64,000 nt of DNA from Isotricha intestinalis (Eukaryota; Ciliophora; Litostomatea; Vestibuliferida; Isotrichidae). The stretch covers positions 1 to 64,000 of the forward strand of contig JAJJLU010003499.1 of assembly GCA_023807065.1 (NCBI GenBank). The letters run 5' to 3'. Below, in pieces: positions 11,601-21,446 of this stretch (within the stretch, counting starts at the first letter, position 1; every line of letters starts with the position of its first letter). The notes beneath the pieces were generated by a model. The model ran no database searches, was not told the origin of the DNA, and worked only from the letters and a program-made list of their open reading frames with translations. Position numbers and translations under genes: made by a program.

Positions 11601-11860
11601 TAAGAGTTATAAGACCTTTAATTTATTGTAGAGAAAAATTATTTAAAGAATTTTCTATTCAAAAAAATTTACCTGTTATTCAAGAAAATTGTCCTGCTTG
11701 TTTTCAAAGTCCAAAAGAAAGACAAAGAATAAAAGTTTTACTCAGTCAACAAGAAAATTTATTTCCTAATTTATTTAGTTCTTTACTTAAAAGTTTAATT
11801 CCTTTAATGAAAGGTGCTTTGAGAGATGAAGGAGAAAAAAAAGATGATTTGATGATTTGA
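8657..11860 (+). CDS. Cysteine desulfurase-like / C2H2 / TtcA-like tRNA thiolase fusion
   Basis: 1067 residues joining two enzymes of one pathway. Residues ~35-620 are a class V aminotransferase (SufS/cysteine-desulfurase type): early SDFTASGRG and NVHSNCG motifs, PLP lysine K398 in SPHKLLGGPN, and a Cys-rich active-site loop RPGCSCA (542-548). Inserted in this domain is a C2H2 zinc finger: C204, C207, H220, H226. A ~200-residue linker leads to a PP-loop ATPase (~815-1060) of the TtcA family: SGGKDS at 848-853, C922/C925 in CSYCARMKRG, GQHLDD, and C1012/C1015 in CPAC. The two CxxC pairs are where TtcA enzymes bind an iron-sulfur cluster. TtcA makes 2-thiocytidine in tRNA using sulfur from a desulfurase, so the fusion could feed itself sulfur. 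Substrate and site are inferred. Part of the thiolase is duplicated as a relic at 27518-27888. Ends in TGA. Confidence 0.87.
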   Translation: MDNSCCQQKINCKKKIINFPLSSSSNQKYASREYLNTLFSNIIGNNIIFKSPFGKKSIIYSDFTASGRGINQIENFISNQILPFYANVHSNCGFLAEQSENFRQEAKSIVRRYCNTDENNSIIFTGQGTTSAIHKLIKLLNLKEYCLFYNDLKRLFEIRKLFNGENEKFEKYNFNYIEDIKINFGKLFKINNFCYSNRWGGFDCVLCRMGFTTESQYNEHEKGEIHINNINNIQSNNKNNNFIDSISSKYDNKSNTFIQEILNDYELFEPLIFLSIYEHNSNNLSWRETGGKIIYVSNPIELKNELEKYKKNYIKFGSFTSASNITGKYNDIDIYSILMHKYNGLIFLDYAASAPYIKIDMNKKLDNNYRKLLSFSTNISEEDSNLCYKDAIFFSPHKLLGGPNTPGVLLIQQNIVRNLLVPSEPGGGVVLFVTKNTQNYVKNIEMREESGTPDIIGSLRIGLSLILRERIEHEYILKLENEINNKIYDKLCNIDNLHILSDFNVDESHIPIYSFLISFKGKFFHPNFISALLNDIFGIQSRPGCSCASIYGQKLLGINDGDLKKLEILTCTGKEIFRPGYTRMNFPYFYPDYLIDYLIYAIEYIAKNAYKFLSLYAFKIESGKFYHRNEDEKKKWLNDIKFENNNIIIPDFIDEENKVFISEEQINKMKKEAEELCDNNNIRLLTKNTIGKAKMTLSTLFEENENERWFLIWDDVEDLIPTTKKEFNNLEIYEKKIKESYTTKLKINWNLMENIKKSKVKPLTVNDNIIINKREEKKEENEIKNSIDELNEINKINELIENNNINMNKKPLIQLFPEIPTKITKLVGEACKDFNMIKKDDRILVCVSGGKDSLTLLHVLINIKRKIPFNIEIGACTVDPMSEDFNPKPLINYMKDLNIPYFYESDKILEKAKLNLQKNSICSYCARMKRGIIYNCARREKYNVIALGQHLDDLAESFLMSVFHNGLLRTMKANYIIDKGDLRVIRPLIYCREKLFKEFSIQKNLPVIQENCPACFQSPKERQRIKVLLSQQENLFPNLFSSLLKSLIPLMKGALRDEGEKKDDLMI

Positions 11861-13123
11861 AATTTTTTCATTTTTTTGTTTATGTTTGAGATTTTAATTT
11901 TAGGATTTTAAAGATATTTTGTAGAGAAATTAAAAAAAGTTTGAACCAAGTTATAGTAAAAATTGAAAAATAAAGTATATATTATTTATTAAAATTTTAT
12001 ATGAATTTATTTGTTTAATTTTACATTTAAATTAACAAAAAATATTTCCTTAATTTTTTTTCATGAATAAATAATAAAAAATATTTTAGAAAATTAAATC
12101 AATAATTATTTTTTTTCTGAAAAAAATTAAAACACCAATTTTTGATATTCTTGAGTACTTTTTTTCTATTTCATTTTGAAAAATAGATTATTTCAATATT
12201 ATATAATATATCTTCATATTTATTTCCTATTAAGATTATTTTTTCAATGATAATTAAATTATCAATGAAAATCAGTTTCTATTTTGAAGTTAATTTAAAA
12301 TATTTTTTCATTTAACTTAAATATTATTTACTCTTTTATTATAGATAAAATTGACTTTGATTTAATTATATTGTAATATATACTGCATTTTATTTCTTTT
12401 ATTTATTTTGAAAATAAGAATAATTGTGCTTGTTGTAAAATCAATATTAATTTGCATTTAATTTGGAAATATTAAATATTTAAATTATATATGTTTAATA
12501 AATTATTGATTTTAATTAATTATCTTAAAATTGAATTTCTAATTAAAGAAATTTTTGGATTTTTTTCTCAATTTAATTTTTTTTTTAATGAAAAGAAAGA
12601 GTTAATTTTACAAAATGATAATTAAATAGATATATATTCAACAATAATAAAAATTAATATAAATTTATTCATTTATATAAAGACATAATATATTTTAAAT
12701 TATGAATATTTTTGGATTTATTATAAAACGACTAAGATGAATTAATTAAAAATGTCTAAAATAGGATTTAATGAATAAATTTCAAAACTGAAAATATTCT
12801 AAATCAAAACTTTTAAAAATAAATAATATCTTTACTATAAATTTTAGACCAAAAAATAAATATATAATATAAAATCATAATAAAGGAAATATTAATCTTC
12901 AAAAAAAGAAAATGAATTAATTTAATACATTTAATAACAAACTAAAAAAGTTTGACCCAAAAAAAAGAAGAAAAAAACATTAAAAAAATCTCAAAAATTA
13001 AATATGAAATTAAAAATTAAAGACCTAAAAAAACTTCAAAAAAAAAAAAAAATAATAATATTATTAATAAATCATTAATTTAAATGAATATAAGCCTGAA
13101 TAAATTTTGTTTAATAAATTTAA
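11861..13123. other. Long AT-rich spacer, no convincing gene
   Basis: 1.26 kb without a supported gene. One plus-strand frame around 11990-12480 reads as a hydrophobic protein if stops are ignored, but its stop density is what random DNA of this composition would give, so I do not call it. The last ~200 bp are A-rich before the small ORF at 13124. Confidence 0.45.
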
Positions 13124-13336
13124 ATGGGAGATTACTTTGGATTAGATAAAATAATAAGTATAATCTTAGCAATTATTCCATTTACTTCATGGATATGTGG
13201 AATAATAACAAGAGCAAAAGATGGAGCAATAGTTGCTGCAATTCTTAGAATTTTCTTTGGTTGGTGGATTGTTTGGCTTATTGATTTAATTATGATGATT
13301 ACAAAAGGTTCTATTTGGAGATTGATTAATACGTAA
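13124..13336 (+). CDS. Small two-pass membrane protein, possibly PMP3-like
   Basis: 70 residues with two hydrophobic stretches (about 9-28 and 34-60) separated by a short polar turn (TRAKDGA), followed by a short polar tail. Size and topology resemble PMP3/UPF0057 (YqaE) membrane peptides, and the second segment has a GWW..WLIDL pattern. The hallmark PMP3 Pro-rich and Cys-Gly motif is absent, so the family is uncertain. Codons such as GCA, GCT and GGT, and a clean ATG...TAA frame in otherwise stop-dense DNA, support it as real. Function unknown. Confidence 0.6.
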   Translation: MGDYFGLDKIISIILAIIPFTSWICGIITRAKDGAIVAAILRIFFGWWIVWLIDLIMMITKGSIWRLINT

Positions 13337-14388
13337 ATAATTTTTATTATAGTTTTCTTTAAAATTTAAATTGTTTAAATTTTTTTATATTTTTCTTTTT
13401 TTTTTTTTTTCTTTTTTTCAAATTCTCTTTCTCATTTTTTTTTTTTCTTTTATTTTTTTTAAGAAACAAGTCTTTTTATAATAATTTGTATATGGTTATA
13501 TATTTAGTTTTTTTCTTTTTTTATTTTTGATTTTAATCAAATTTCAATATATTTAATCAAAAGTATTTTTGGAATTCTTTTACGATTAATAATATCAAAG
13601 AATAAAATATATTTTTTATAACTGATTCTACAAATATTTTATAAATAAAAGAATTTTAATAATTTTTGACTATTATTATTGATAAATTTATTTATTTATA
13701 TTTAATTAATTTTTTTTAAAAAGATTTTAACATTTATTAACAAATTTATCATATCTCATTATTAGATTAAGGAGAAAAAAATTTATTGAATTTTGATAAA
13801 TGAATTATTTAAAGGTAAAAAAAGGAATATAACAAATAAAAGTTTATGAAAAAATCAAATTTTTTTTATTTTTTTGAAAAAGAATAAATTTTAATTTTAT
13901 AAATATATATAATGATTTTAATTCTTTAAATATAATTTATGTTTTTAATTTTTATGAATATTATACTATTTTATATTTTTAATTTCAGTGAATATTTCAG
14001 AAAAAATTAATAAAAATTCTATAAACCAACTTTACTTTTAAATTTTTTTTTATCTTATAATCTTATTTTAAAATTTACATTGTATAAATATGACTTGAAA
14101 AAATACATTTTTATTTTAAATAAAGTTAATATTGATGAAATGTATATTAAACTATTATTAATTATTTTAAAAATATTTTGATATTACTCTTGGATTATTA
14201 ATTAATATCCTTTCGGTAAAGATAAAATTCATTTAAATTTCTTCTTCAAATTTTTCATTCAAATCACAAAGGATTTGAATAACTTATAATTTAATTGAAA
14301 ACAAATATAAACCAACATTTTTAAAAATTAAGTTTAATATTTAATTTTTTTTAATTATTTTACATTTATTTTATTAAAACTCAATCAT
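13337..14388. other. Spacer with long pyrimidine tract
   Basis: 1.05 kb without a gene. Just after the small membrane-protein ORF lies a strongly T-rich tract with interspersed C (about 13375-13462). The rest is mixed A/T. No RNA gene recognised. Confidence 0.5.
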
Positions 14389-15540
14389 TCATATTTTTTC
14401 ATCTGAAATTTTAGATAAATTAATATTATTATTAGAATTATTATAAGTATTATTAGGATTTTTATTAGAATATCTTAAAACTTTCTCATCATTTAAATTC
14501 TTTTTCTTATTGATAAAAATATTTTTTTTCTTTTTCCCTTTATTGAAATGTTGAAAACCTTCCATTAACAATTGTTCATCATAATCTAATTTTTCATAAT
14601 TTTCAACAATTCTTTTAAAAGTAGAAATTAAATATTTTGTATAATAAGTTGCTTTAGCTCCTTTTTCTTCGAAATTTGAAGTTATTTTTTCATTAAAATA
14701 ATCATCACTTAAAATATGTCTATTATATTTATTATTAAATGCACTTTTACATCTTTTATCTCCCCTTTTAAATATATTTGGTGATGATTTATTTATTCTA
14801 TGACTTAAACATAGATTCGATATTTTATTTTTTTTATTTATTAAATTAGAATTTAATAAATAATTTTGAGAATTCGATAAATAATGATTATTATTATCTA
14901 AAGATTTATTTATTATATTTTTATTTGCATTTATTTTTTTCTTTGATAATTGTTGTCTTATTTTATACTTATTTCCATTTAGTAATTTTGATTTTCTTAA
15001 ATAAGAAGGAGGAGCACTTTTTCTAAATATTTCATTATTTTTATTATTTATTTTTTTTATTCTTATTTCTTTTTTATTATTTGGTAAATCTTCTTTAGGA
15101 AAATTAATCTTATTTTTTGAATTTTCCTTATTTCTTGTTGAATTAGGAAAATATTTTTTATCTTCTTTCTGTAATTTATTAATTTTATTTATTTTACTAA
15201 AAATCCTCATCTTATTTAATAATGAAAAAGATATTTGATGATTATAGGATAATATGTATTTTCTTTCATTTACAAAAGATAATAAATTTGCTATATTTTT
15301 TGAAAAAGTTGAAATATTAGATTGTATTAATTTATTTATATCTTGTTCTTTTGCTTTAGAGAGTTCTACTATAAAATTTAATTGAGATATTATTGTTGAT
15401 ATTAAAGTTGATAAAAAATTTTGCTTATAATCATTTAAATTTGGATTTAATATCATATTAATTGTATTATATGATGAAATAATAGAATTTAAGTGTAATT
15501 GAATATTAACTAAAAATGATGTTGAATTTTGAGATTTCAT
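14389..15540 (-). CDS. Hypothetical Lys/Asn-rich protein
   Basis: 383 residues, not recognised. The N-terminal ~110 residues look helical and mildly hydrophobic (MKSQNSTSFLVNIQ..., ISTIISQLNFIVELSKAKEQD) and may be a folded or oligomerising domain. From ~115 on it is basic and disordered (runs of Lys, Asn, Ser). One better-ordered island lies near the C-terminus (ATYYTKYLISTFKRIVENYEKLDYDEQLLMEGFQHF). Its start is 214 bp from the divergent 951-residue coiled-coil gene, so the two may share a promoter region. Ends in TAA. Confidence 0.65.
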   Translation of the reverse strand: MKSQNSTSFLVNIQLHLNSIISSYNTINMILNPNLNDYKQNFLSTLISTIISQLNFIVELSKAKEQDINKLIQSNISTFSKNIANLLSFVNERKYILSYNHQISFSLLNKMRIFSKINKINKLQKEDKKYFPNSTRNKENSKNKINFPKEDLPNNKKEIRIKKINNKNNEIFRKSAPPSYLRKSKLLNGNKYKIRQQLSKKKINANKNIINKSLDNNNHYLSNSQNYLLNSNLINKKNKISNLCLSHRINKSSPNIFKRGDKRCKSAFNNKYNRHILSDDYFNEKITSNFEEKGAKATYYTKYLISTFKRIVENYEKLDYDEQLLMEGFQHFNKGKKKKNIFINKKKNLNDEKVLRYSNKNPNNTYNNSNNNINLSKISDEKI

Positions 15541-15754
15541 TTATTTGATTTTAATAACTAAATTTAATTTTTTTTGAATAAATTGTAATAATAATATTAA
15601 CATTTTAAAATAATTTTTATAAATAAATTAAATAATTCCTTTTTATAAATATCCTTCAAATTTATTTAAAATATAATAAAATAATATTCATTTATTTTTT
15701 ATATAATTTATCACCAATATTTAATTAATTAATAAAAAACAGAAATAAAAAAAC

Positions 15755-18610
15755 ATGTCAGATGATCTCTCATCAATAGAAAAAACAAATCTAAAAATGC
15801 AATTAGTTCATCGTTCATTATATATTTTAAAAAGAAAATTTGAAATTCACAAAGAACAAATAAATCAAATTTATTATGATTTCAAACAAAAAGAAATAAA
15901 AAATCCTTTATTATCATTTTCAATAAATAATTTCCCTGAAATTTTAAATAATATAATGTCAATATGTCATTTTTTAATTTTACCATGTAAACAATACAGT
16001 GAATTAATAACCGCAGATTTAATGACAGATTATAATTATCAAAGAACTCAAAATTTAATTCAACTTTTATCTCAATATTCAAAGGATAATATTCAAAAAT
16101 ATAATTTAATATTTTACAAAAAGAAAATAAAAGAAATAAAACTCCAAAAAGAATTATTAGAAAAAAATCCTGAATTAAAAGATGAAATAATAGAAAAAGA
16201 AATAAAATTATATGATAAAAGAGGAAAATTAATTAAAAATAAAGAAGAAATTGATTCAAATAATGTTGAATTAGATTTAGAAGAAGAACCAAATATAATA
16301 GAAGAAAATGATATAGATATTTTATATTCAGATAAATTTTTATATTCTCAAACTATACCTTTAATTATTGCAGATTTTGTTCAAAATAATTTAAATACTG
16401 GAATTGTTTCAATTGATGATGAATTAAATAATGAAATTAGAAATTTATTTGATAATACTATTATTGAATCTATTTCTAAATTAGAACAAATTGATCCTTT
16501 AGAAGAAAAAAAAAGAGATATTAAAAATATACTTTTTGAAGAAATGAATTTAGAACATCAATTAAGGAATTATGAAAATATATTGATTGAAAAAAAGAGA
16601 AATAAAGAAAATACAAAAATTGTTTTGGAAATGATTCATAAATTAAAATATCAAAAAGCTTCTCTTCATCAAAAATTAAATTATTTAAAAAAAGAAGCTG
16701 CAATGTATGATTTATCATTTAATGAAAATGAATTTAATTTATTTGAAACAAATAATAATAATAAATTTAATATTAAAATAAATAAAAATAGTTCAAAAAA
16801 AAAATTATTAACAAAAGAAGAAAAAAGATATAATTCTTTAAAAGAAATATTTTATTTTTATACAAAGCAACATAAAATTGATGGTAAAGGAGCAACATTT
16901 GATTCATATATAACAAATAAAGAAAATATGGATTTAGCAGAATTTTCGAAATTTTCTGATGACTTTAAATTAATGACTAAAAAAGGTATTTTATCAGAAA
17001 TTTTTAAAAATAATTCAAAAAATAGAAAAAATATTTCTTTTAAAGAATTTCTTATTTGCTTAGAACAAATTGCTCAAGCTATGAATGAATATAAAATTGA
17101 ATATGCTCAAAATGAAAAAAATAAATATATGAAACAATTAACTGAAATTGATGATAATGAAAAATATAATAAATTATCTGTTATTAATGAAGAACAAAGT
17201 GATCTTTATACTAATACTATTGGAGTTAAAGATGATAATCAAAGTATTAATAGCCAAATTCCAAATGAAATTCCTGTTGAAAAGGAAAATGAAAATGAAG
17301 AAAAAAAAGAAGAAAAAAAAAATGAAAATAATAATGATGAAAATAATGATAATAATAATAATGAAAATAAAGAAAATAATAATAATGAAAATAATGAAAA
17401 TAATACTAATGATAATAATAATAATAGAAATAATAAAGTAGTTAAAAAACCTAAATCAAAATTTAAGAAAAAAAATGATAATATGTCTCTTTATTCAAAA
17501 AGTGAATTAGTAGAAAAAATAAATATATTAGATCAAGATATAGAAGATTTACATAATAAAACAAATGAAAAAATGACTCAAGAATTATATGAATATATTG
17601 AAATAGATAAGCCAAATGAATTTAGAAAAAAAATGATTGGATTTATTGTTCCTTTTAATATTCATTATAAGCCAAGATTTGAAAAATATCCAAATTTTAT
17701 TAAAAAAAAAGATTTTGAAGAAATTTCAGAAATTCAGAAAATAATAAGAAAAAATAAATTAGAAATGGATAAAGAAGAAAAATTAAATCAGCAAATACAA
17801 AGGAAAAATGAATATGAAAATAAAATAAAGAAATTTAAAGAAGATAATAAAAATCTTCAAAAAAAAATGAAAGATCAAATGAAAGGAGGAAAAAAATATA
17901 TGCAAATATTAAAGTCTCAACAAGATTATAAAAAAGAACAAGAAAATAAAATAACATGGGAAGAATTAATTAATTATGATTATGATCATTTTATATTAAA
18001 TGATCAAGAAAATAAATCAACAACAAATTCAGTTAAAAGAGATATTCATAATAATACTATTAATAATATATTTAATCAAGATACAATTGATGAAGAAGAT
18101 ATTGGAATTTTTCCTAATAAAAATAAAGTAAATACAAATAATAAAAATTTAAGTACAATTAATTCTGTTAATAATAGTTTAAATTATACTAATTCAAATA
18201 AAAATTTGAATACTAATTTTTCAGGTTCTAATATTTATAAATCAAGTTATTTAAAAAATAATTATAATAATAATATTTTTAATAGTAGAGAACTATTTAC
18301 AAGTAATGAAAATCTGAATACTAATAATAATAAAAAAATAAATTATGAAGAAAGCCAAAATCAAGTTTATAATAAGAAAATAAATAAGAAAAAAAATAAT
18401 AAAAGATATGAAAGTAATATTTTTAAAACTGCAGGAAATAATATTATAACTAATCAAAATATGATGAAAGAAGGATTTAAAAGAAATCAAAATTATCGAA
18501 AAGATTTTGAAAAATCATTTGAAAAAATGGAAAAAATGAAAATTCAAGATGAAGTCAATTTAATTCAAAAAATTGAAAGAAATAATAAAAGTGCTAGAAA
18601 GAAAATATAA
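15755..18610 (+). CDS. Large coiled-coil protein, possibly cytoskeletal or ciliary
   Basis: 951 residues. The N-terminal ~290 residues are helical (LVHRSLYILKRKFEIHKEQINQIY...; ITADLMTDYNYQRTQNLIQLLSQYSKD). Residues ~365-450 look like an EF-hand-type or p25-alpha/TPPP-like module (FYTKQHKIDGKG, LAEFSKFSDDFKLM, ISFKEFLICLEQIAQAMNE), though calcium ligands are not convincing. An Asn/Glu low-complexity linker follows (~505-570), then a second coiled-coil block (~580-740), a disordered Asn-rich stretch and a short helical C-terminus. The pattern is typical of cytoskeletal or ciliary scaffold proteins; that is inference from architecture only. No known symbol fits with confidence. Confidence 0.7.
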   Translation: MSDDLSSIEKTNLKMQLVHRSLYILKRKFEIHKEQINQIYYDFKQKEIKNPLLSFSINNFPEILNNIMSICHFLILPCKQYSELITADLMTDYNYQRTQNLIQLLSQYSKDNIQKYNLIFYKKKIKEIKLQKELLEKNPELKDEIIEKEIKLYDKRGKLIKNKEEIDSNNVELDLEEEPNIIEENDIDILYSDKFLYSQTIPLIIADFVQNNLNTGIVSIDDELNNEIRNLFDNTIIESISKLEQIDPLEEKKRDIKNILFEEMNLEHQLRNYENILIEKKRNKENTKIVLEMIHKLKYQKASLHQKLNYLKKEAAMYDLSFNENEFNLFETNNNNKFNIKINKNSSKKKLLTKEEKRYNSLKEIFYFYTKQHKIDGKGATFDSYITNKENMDLAEFSKFSDDFKLMTKKGILSEIFKNNSKNRKNISFKEFLICLEQIAQAMNEYKIEYAQNEKNKYMKQLTEIDDNEKYNKLSVINEEQSDLYTNTIGVKDDNQSINSQIPNEIPVEKENENEEKKEEKKNENNNDENNDNNNNENKENNNNENNENNTNDNNNNRNNKVVKKPKSKFKKKNDNMSLYSKSELVEKINILDQDIEDLHNKTNEKMTQELYEYIEIDKPNEFRKKMIGFIVPFNIHYKPRFEKYPNFIKKKDFEEISEIQKIIRKNKLEMDKEEKLNQQIQRKNEYENKIKKFKEDNKNLQKKMKDQMKGGKKYMQILKSQQDYKKEQENKITWEELINYDYDHFILNDQENKSTTNSVKRDIHNNTINNIFNQDTIDEEDIGIFPNKNKVNTNNKNLSTINSVNNSLNYTNSNKNLNTNFSGSNIYKSSYLKNNYNNNIFNSRELFTSNENLNTNNNKKINYEESQNQVYNKKINKKKNNKRYESNIFKTAGNNIITNQNMMKEGFKRNQNYRKDFEKSFEKMEKMKIQDEVNLIQKIERNNKSARKKI

Positions 18611-19072
18611 TAACATTTTAAATATGGGTTTTATATTTTATTATTGAATTATTCTTTTATAGATTTTTAGAAAAATTAATTTATTCTAAAAGTTAAATTA
18701 AGAGAAAAATAATTATTATCAATGAAAAAAATTAATAATTATTTTTTTCATAATTATAAACTAAATATTATTTAAATCATGAAGTTTTATAACATATATA
18801 TAACTATAATAGAAAAGTAAAATTATAAAAATTTCAATTAAAAAATTTACTTTAGTTCTATTATTAAAAGAGCATACAGTAAAAATATGAATGATTAAAT
18901 AAAAATGTCATTTATGAATATGATTTATATTTAATAAATATTTAAAAATAATAATTATTTCATTAATTTTTAAAAATATAAAATTATATTTCCCTTTAAT
19001 AAATGGAAAAAAAATCAAAAATTAAAAAAACAATTAACCCTAATTTAAATATAGTTTCAAATAAAAAAAACT
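18611..19072. other. Spacer upstream of kinase
   Basis: AT-rich spacer. A short ORF from 19003 (63 codons) overlaps the kinase start in another frame; it looks like a chance reading of the leader. Confidence 0.5.
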
Positions 19073-20128
19073 ATGTATTCCACAGAAAAAAAGTTATATT
19101 CTCCATTATCCCAAACAACATATGTGTTAGAGAAAAAGATAGGAAAAGGAACATATGGAACAGTATTTTTATGTCATATAGAAAAAAATCCTGAAAAAAA
19201 ATATGCAATAAAACAATATTTTAAAAATATAAATCCAAACACAATACATTTAGAAATATCAATATTATCATATTTAAATAAATTTACATCAGATAAAAGA
19301 ATATTAAAAATATATGATGGTTTCTGTGATAATGAAACAGGAAATATATGGATAGTAACATCATATTTAGAAAATAATGATATAACAAAATATTTAAAGC
19401 AAATAACTATTTATGAATTTGGAAAATATTTATTTGAATTATTATCATGTTTAAAGATTATTCATGAAAAAGGAATAATTCATAGAGATTTAAAACCAAG
19501 TAATTTTATATATAATTTAAAAACAAATGAATCATTATTAATAGATTTTGGTCTTGCAGTTGCAGATATGGATTTAAATAAATGGGAAGAAATAAATGAA
19601 TTAAATAATAATTTAAAAGATCCTGATTATAAATTTATAACAGATTATCAAAAAAATATATCAGTTAGACATAAAATTGGAACTACTGGTTTTTCAGCTC
19701 CTGAAGTAATATTTAAATCTATTTATCAAAATAATAAAATAGATATTTGGTCTTCGGGTGTTATTTTCTTATGTTTTATGGCTCAAAGATTTCCTATTTT
19801 TAATTTAAGTAATAAAAGTAAAATTGATGTTGAATGTATTAAAGAAATTGAACCTTTAATTTTAGTTTATGGAAAAAAGAATATTGAAGAAATTTCTAAA
19901 GTTTTTGGAAATGTTATTTTTATTGGAAATGAATTTGATCATTATCAAATTAATGATGGAATTAAAGGATTATTTAAAATTAAAGCTAAAAATAATGAAG
20001 AAAAAAAAATTTTTGATTCTGCTGAAAATTTATTAAAAAAAATGCTTGAGTTAAATCCTAATAAAAGAATCAGTGCTAAAGATGCTTTAGAACATGAATT
20101 CTTTAAGTTAATTAATAAAAAAGACTAA
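19073..20128 (+). CDS. CDC7: Cdc7-like serine/threonine protein kinase
   Basis: 351 residues spanning a complete kinase domain with little else. The Gly-rich loop GKGTYGTVF is at 24-32, the ATP lysine is K47 in AIK, the catalytic loop HRDLKPSNFIYN starts at 137, DFG aspartate is D158, and GTTGFSAPEVIFKS (APE at ~209) is followed by IDIWSSGVIFLCFMAQRFPIF. HRDxKPSNFLYN, GTxGFxAPEV and the sequence around RFP match Cdc7, the DDK kinase that phosphorylates the Mcm helicase to fire replication origins. It is shorter than yeast or human Cdc7 because the usual kinase inserts are small. It would need a Dbf4 partner, not seen here. A divergent casein-kinase-like kinase is the alternative. Confidence 0.8.
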   Translation: MYSTEKKLYSPLSQTTYVLEKKIGKGTYGTVFLCHIEKNPEKKYAIKQYFKNINPNTIHLEISILSYLNKFTSDKRILKIYDGFCDNETGNIWIVTSYLENNDITKYLKQITIYEFGKYLFELLSCLKIIHEKGIIHRDLKPSNFIYNLKTNESLLIDFGLAVADMDLNKWEEINELNNNLKDPDYKFITDYQKNISVRHKIGTTGFSAPEVIFKSIYQNNKIDIWSSGVIFLCFMAQRFPIFNLSNKSKIDVECIKEIEPLILVYGKKNIEEISKVFGNVIFIGNEFDHYQINDGIKGLFKIKAKNNEEKKIFDSAENLLKKMLELNPNKRISAKDALEHEFFKLINKKD

Positions 20129-20255
20129 TTAAATAGCAAATAAAAAGTTTTAAAATTTATAAAAAATAATAATTGTAAATAAAATATTTATTTAAATTGA
20201 TTATAATTAACATTTATATAATTAATTATTAAATTAAATAACTTTTAAAAAATTA

Positions 20256-21323
20256 ATGTTAGACATTTTATATGTGGAAAATCCAAGAGAAAAGAAAATA
20301 AAAAACTTTTATTTAAATGATTTAAATTACTATAATAAAAACTCAATAAAAATGAGATACAGAAAGTTAAAAATAATAAATAGAATTCATACAGAAAAAG
20401 AAATAGAAAAAATAAAAAATCCAGTTCCAAAAATGTTATATTCAACAAGTGGTTTTAAATTTAAAAATGAAAAAGAAATAAAATATATTAAAGAAAAATT
20501 AAAAGAAAATATAGAAGAAAATGTTGAAAAAGCAAAACCAATAATTGATGATATGGTTCATATGATAAATAATTTTAATATTGAATTTGATTCTGATGAA
20601 GAAGAAGAAAAAGAAGAAGAAGAAGAAGAAAAAAACAAAAAAAGTAAAAAAAATATTAAAGAAAAAGGTTATTTAAGCGAAGGAGATTTTTTTATTACTA
20701 AACCTGAAGAAAAAAATAATAATAATATAAATGATGATTTAAATAATATTAAAATAGCACAATCAAAAACAATTATGACTCAAAAAAAATATGATAAAAT
20801 AAAAGATAATCAAAGAATATATAAAGATAATTTATATTTTGGAGATTATGGAAAATATAAATTTTCTAGAAAAGGACTTTATTATCCTAAAAAAATAGAT
20901 GATTATGAATTACCTGAATATAAAGGAAAAGATCAAACAGAAAAAGAATATTTTAATTATAGAAAAAAAATAACTAATCCAAATTTAGTTTATAATAGAT
21001 TATCTTCTTTTGATGAACAATTTAATAAAGATTTAAAAAATATTAATAATAATTATGGTAAAGTTAAAAGTAGAGGAAGATTTGCTAAAAATCCTTTATT
21101 AAAACAATATATGGAAATGATTCCTATATATGATATTTATAAAGATATTAAAACTGTTGAAAATAGGTATGTTAATAGTAAATATAAATTTAAATTACTT
21201 CCTTTAATTAATAATAAGTTAAGAAGTTTAGATAAGTTAGCTGATAAATTTTACAGAATGCAACAATTAAAACAAGGATTAAATAATTTATTAAAAATTA
21301 ATCATACTTTAAATTCAAGTTAA
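20256..21323 (+). CDS. Hypothetical charged protein
   Basis: 355 residues, not recognised. The N-terminal ~115 residues are basic and helical (MRYRKLKIINRIHTEKEIEKIKNPVPKMLYSTSGFKFKNEKE). An acidic Glu-rich tract follows (DSDEEEEKEEEEEEKN, about 118-135). The C-terminal half is richer in conserved-type residues (YKFSRKGLYYPKKIDDYELPEYKG, RLSSFDEQFNKDLKNIN, SRGRFAKNPLLKQYMEMIPIYDIYKDI). This looks like an ordered domain and is probably the functional part. It follows the kinase on the same strand after 127 bp; nothing suggests co-transcription. Confidence 0.65.
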   Translation: MLDILYVENPREKKIKNFYLNDLNYYNKNSIKMRYRKLKIINRIHTEKEIEKIKNPVPKMLYSTSGFKFKNEKEIKYIKEKLKENIEENVEKAKPIIDDMVHMINNFNIEFDSDEEEEKEEEEEEKNKKSKKNIKEKGYLSEGDFFITKPEEKNNNNINDDLNNIKIAQSKTIMTQKKYDKIKDNQRIYKDNLYFGDYGKYKFSRKGLYYPKKIDDYELPEYKGKDQTEKEYFNYRKKITNPNLVYNRLSSFDEQFNKDLKNINNNYGKVKSRGRFAKNPLLKQYMEMIPIYDIYKDIKTVENRYVNSKYKFKLLPLINNKLRSLDKLADKFYRMQQLKQGLNNLLKINHTLNSS

Positions 21324-21446
21324 AAAGTATCTTTTTATCATATAATTTATATTTATTCATTGAAAAAAATTTACCGAATTATTTTAATTTATTTTTTCTC
21401 CTGAATCATCATTTTATTTAAATTATTCTGAGAAATTAATTAATGT

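Noticed and set aside
11990..12480. A long plus-strand frame readable as a hydrophobic protein if TAA/TAG are Gln and TGA Trp.
   Set aside because: Stops occur about once per 11 codons, as expected by chance in this composition, and few codons begin with G. No good evidence of coding.
13375..13462. Long T-rich tract as a telomere or replication origin.
   Set aside because: No telomeric repeat unit; simple pyrimidine richness at a 3' flank is common in this DNA.
17148..17441. 97-codon plus-strand ORF rich in Met, Ile and Lys.
   Set aside because: It overlaps the 951-residue gene in another frame and is the frame-shifted reading of Glu/Asn repeats.
19003..19194. 63-codon ORF overlapping the kinase start.
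   Set aside because: Different frame from the kinase, no conserved content, and the kinase ATG at 19073 already covers the whole domain.
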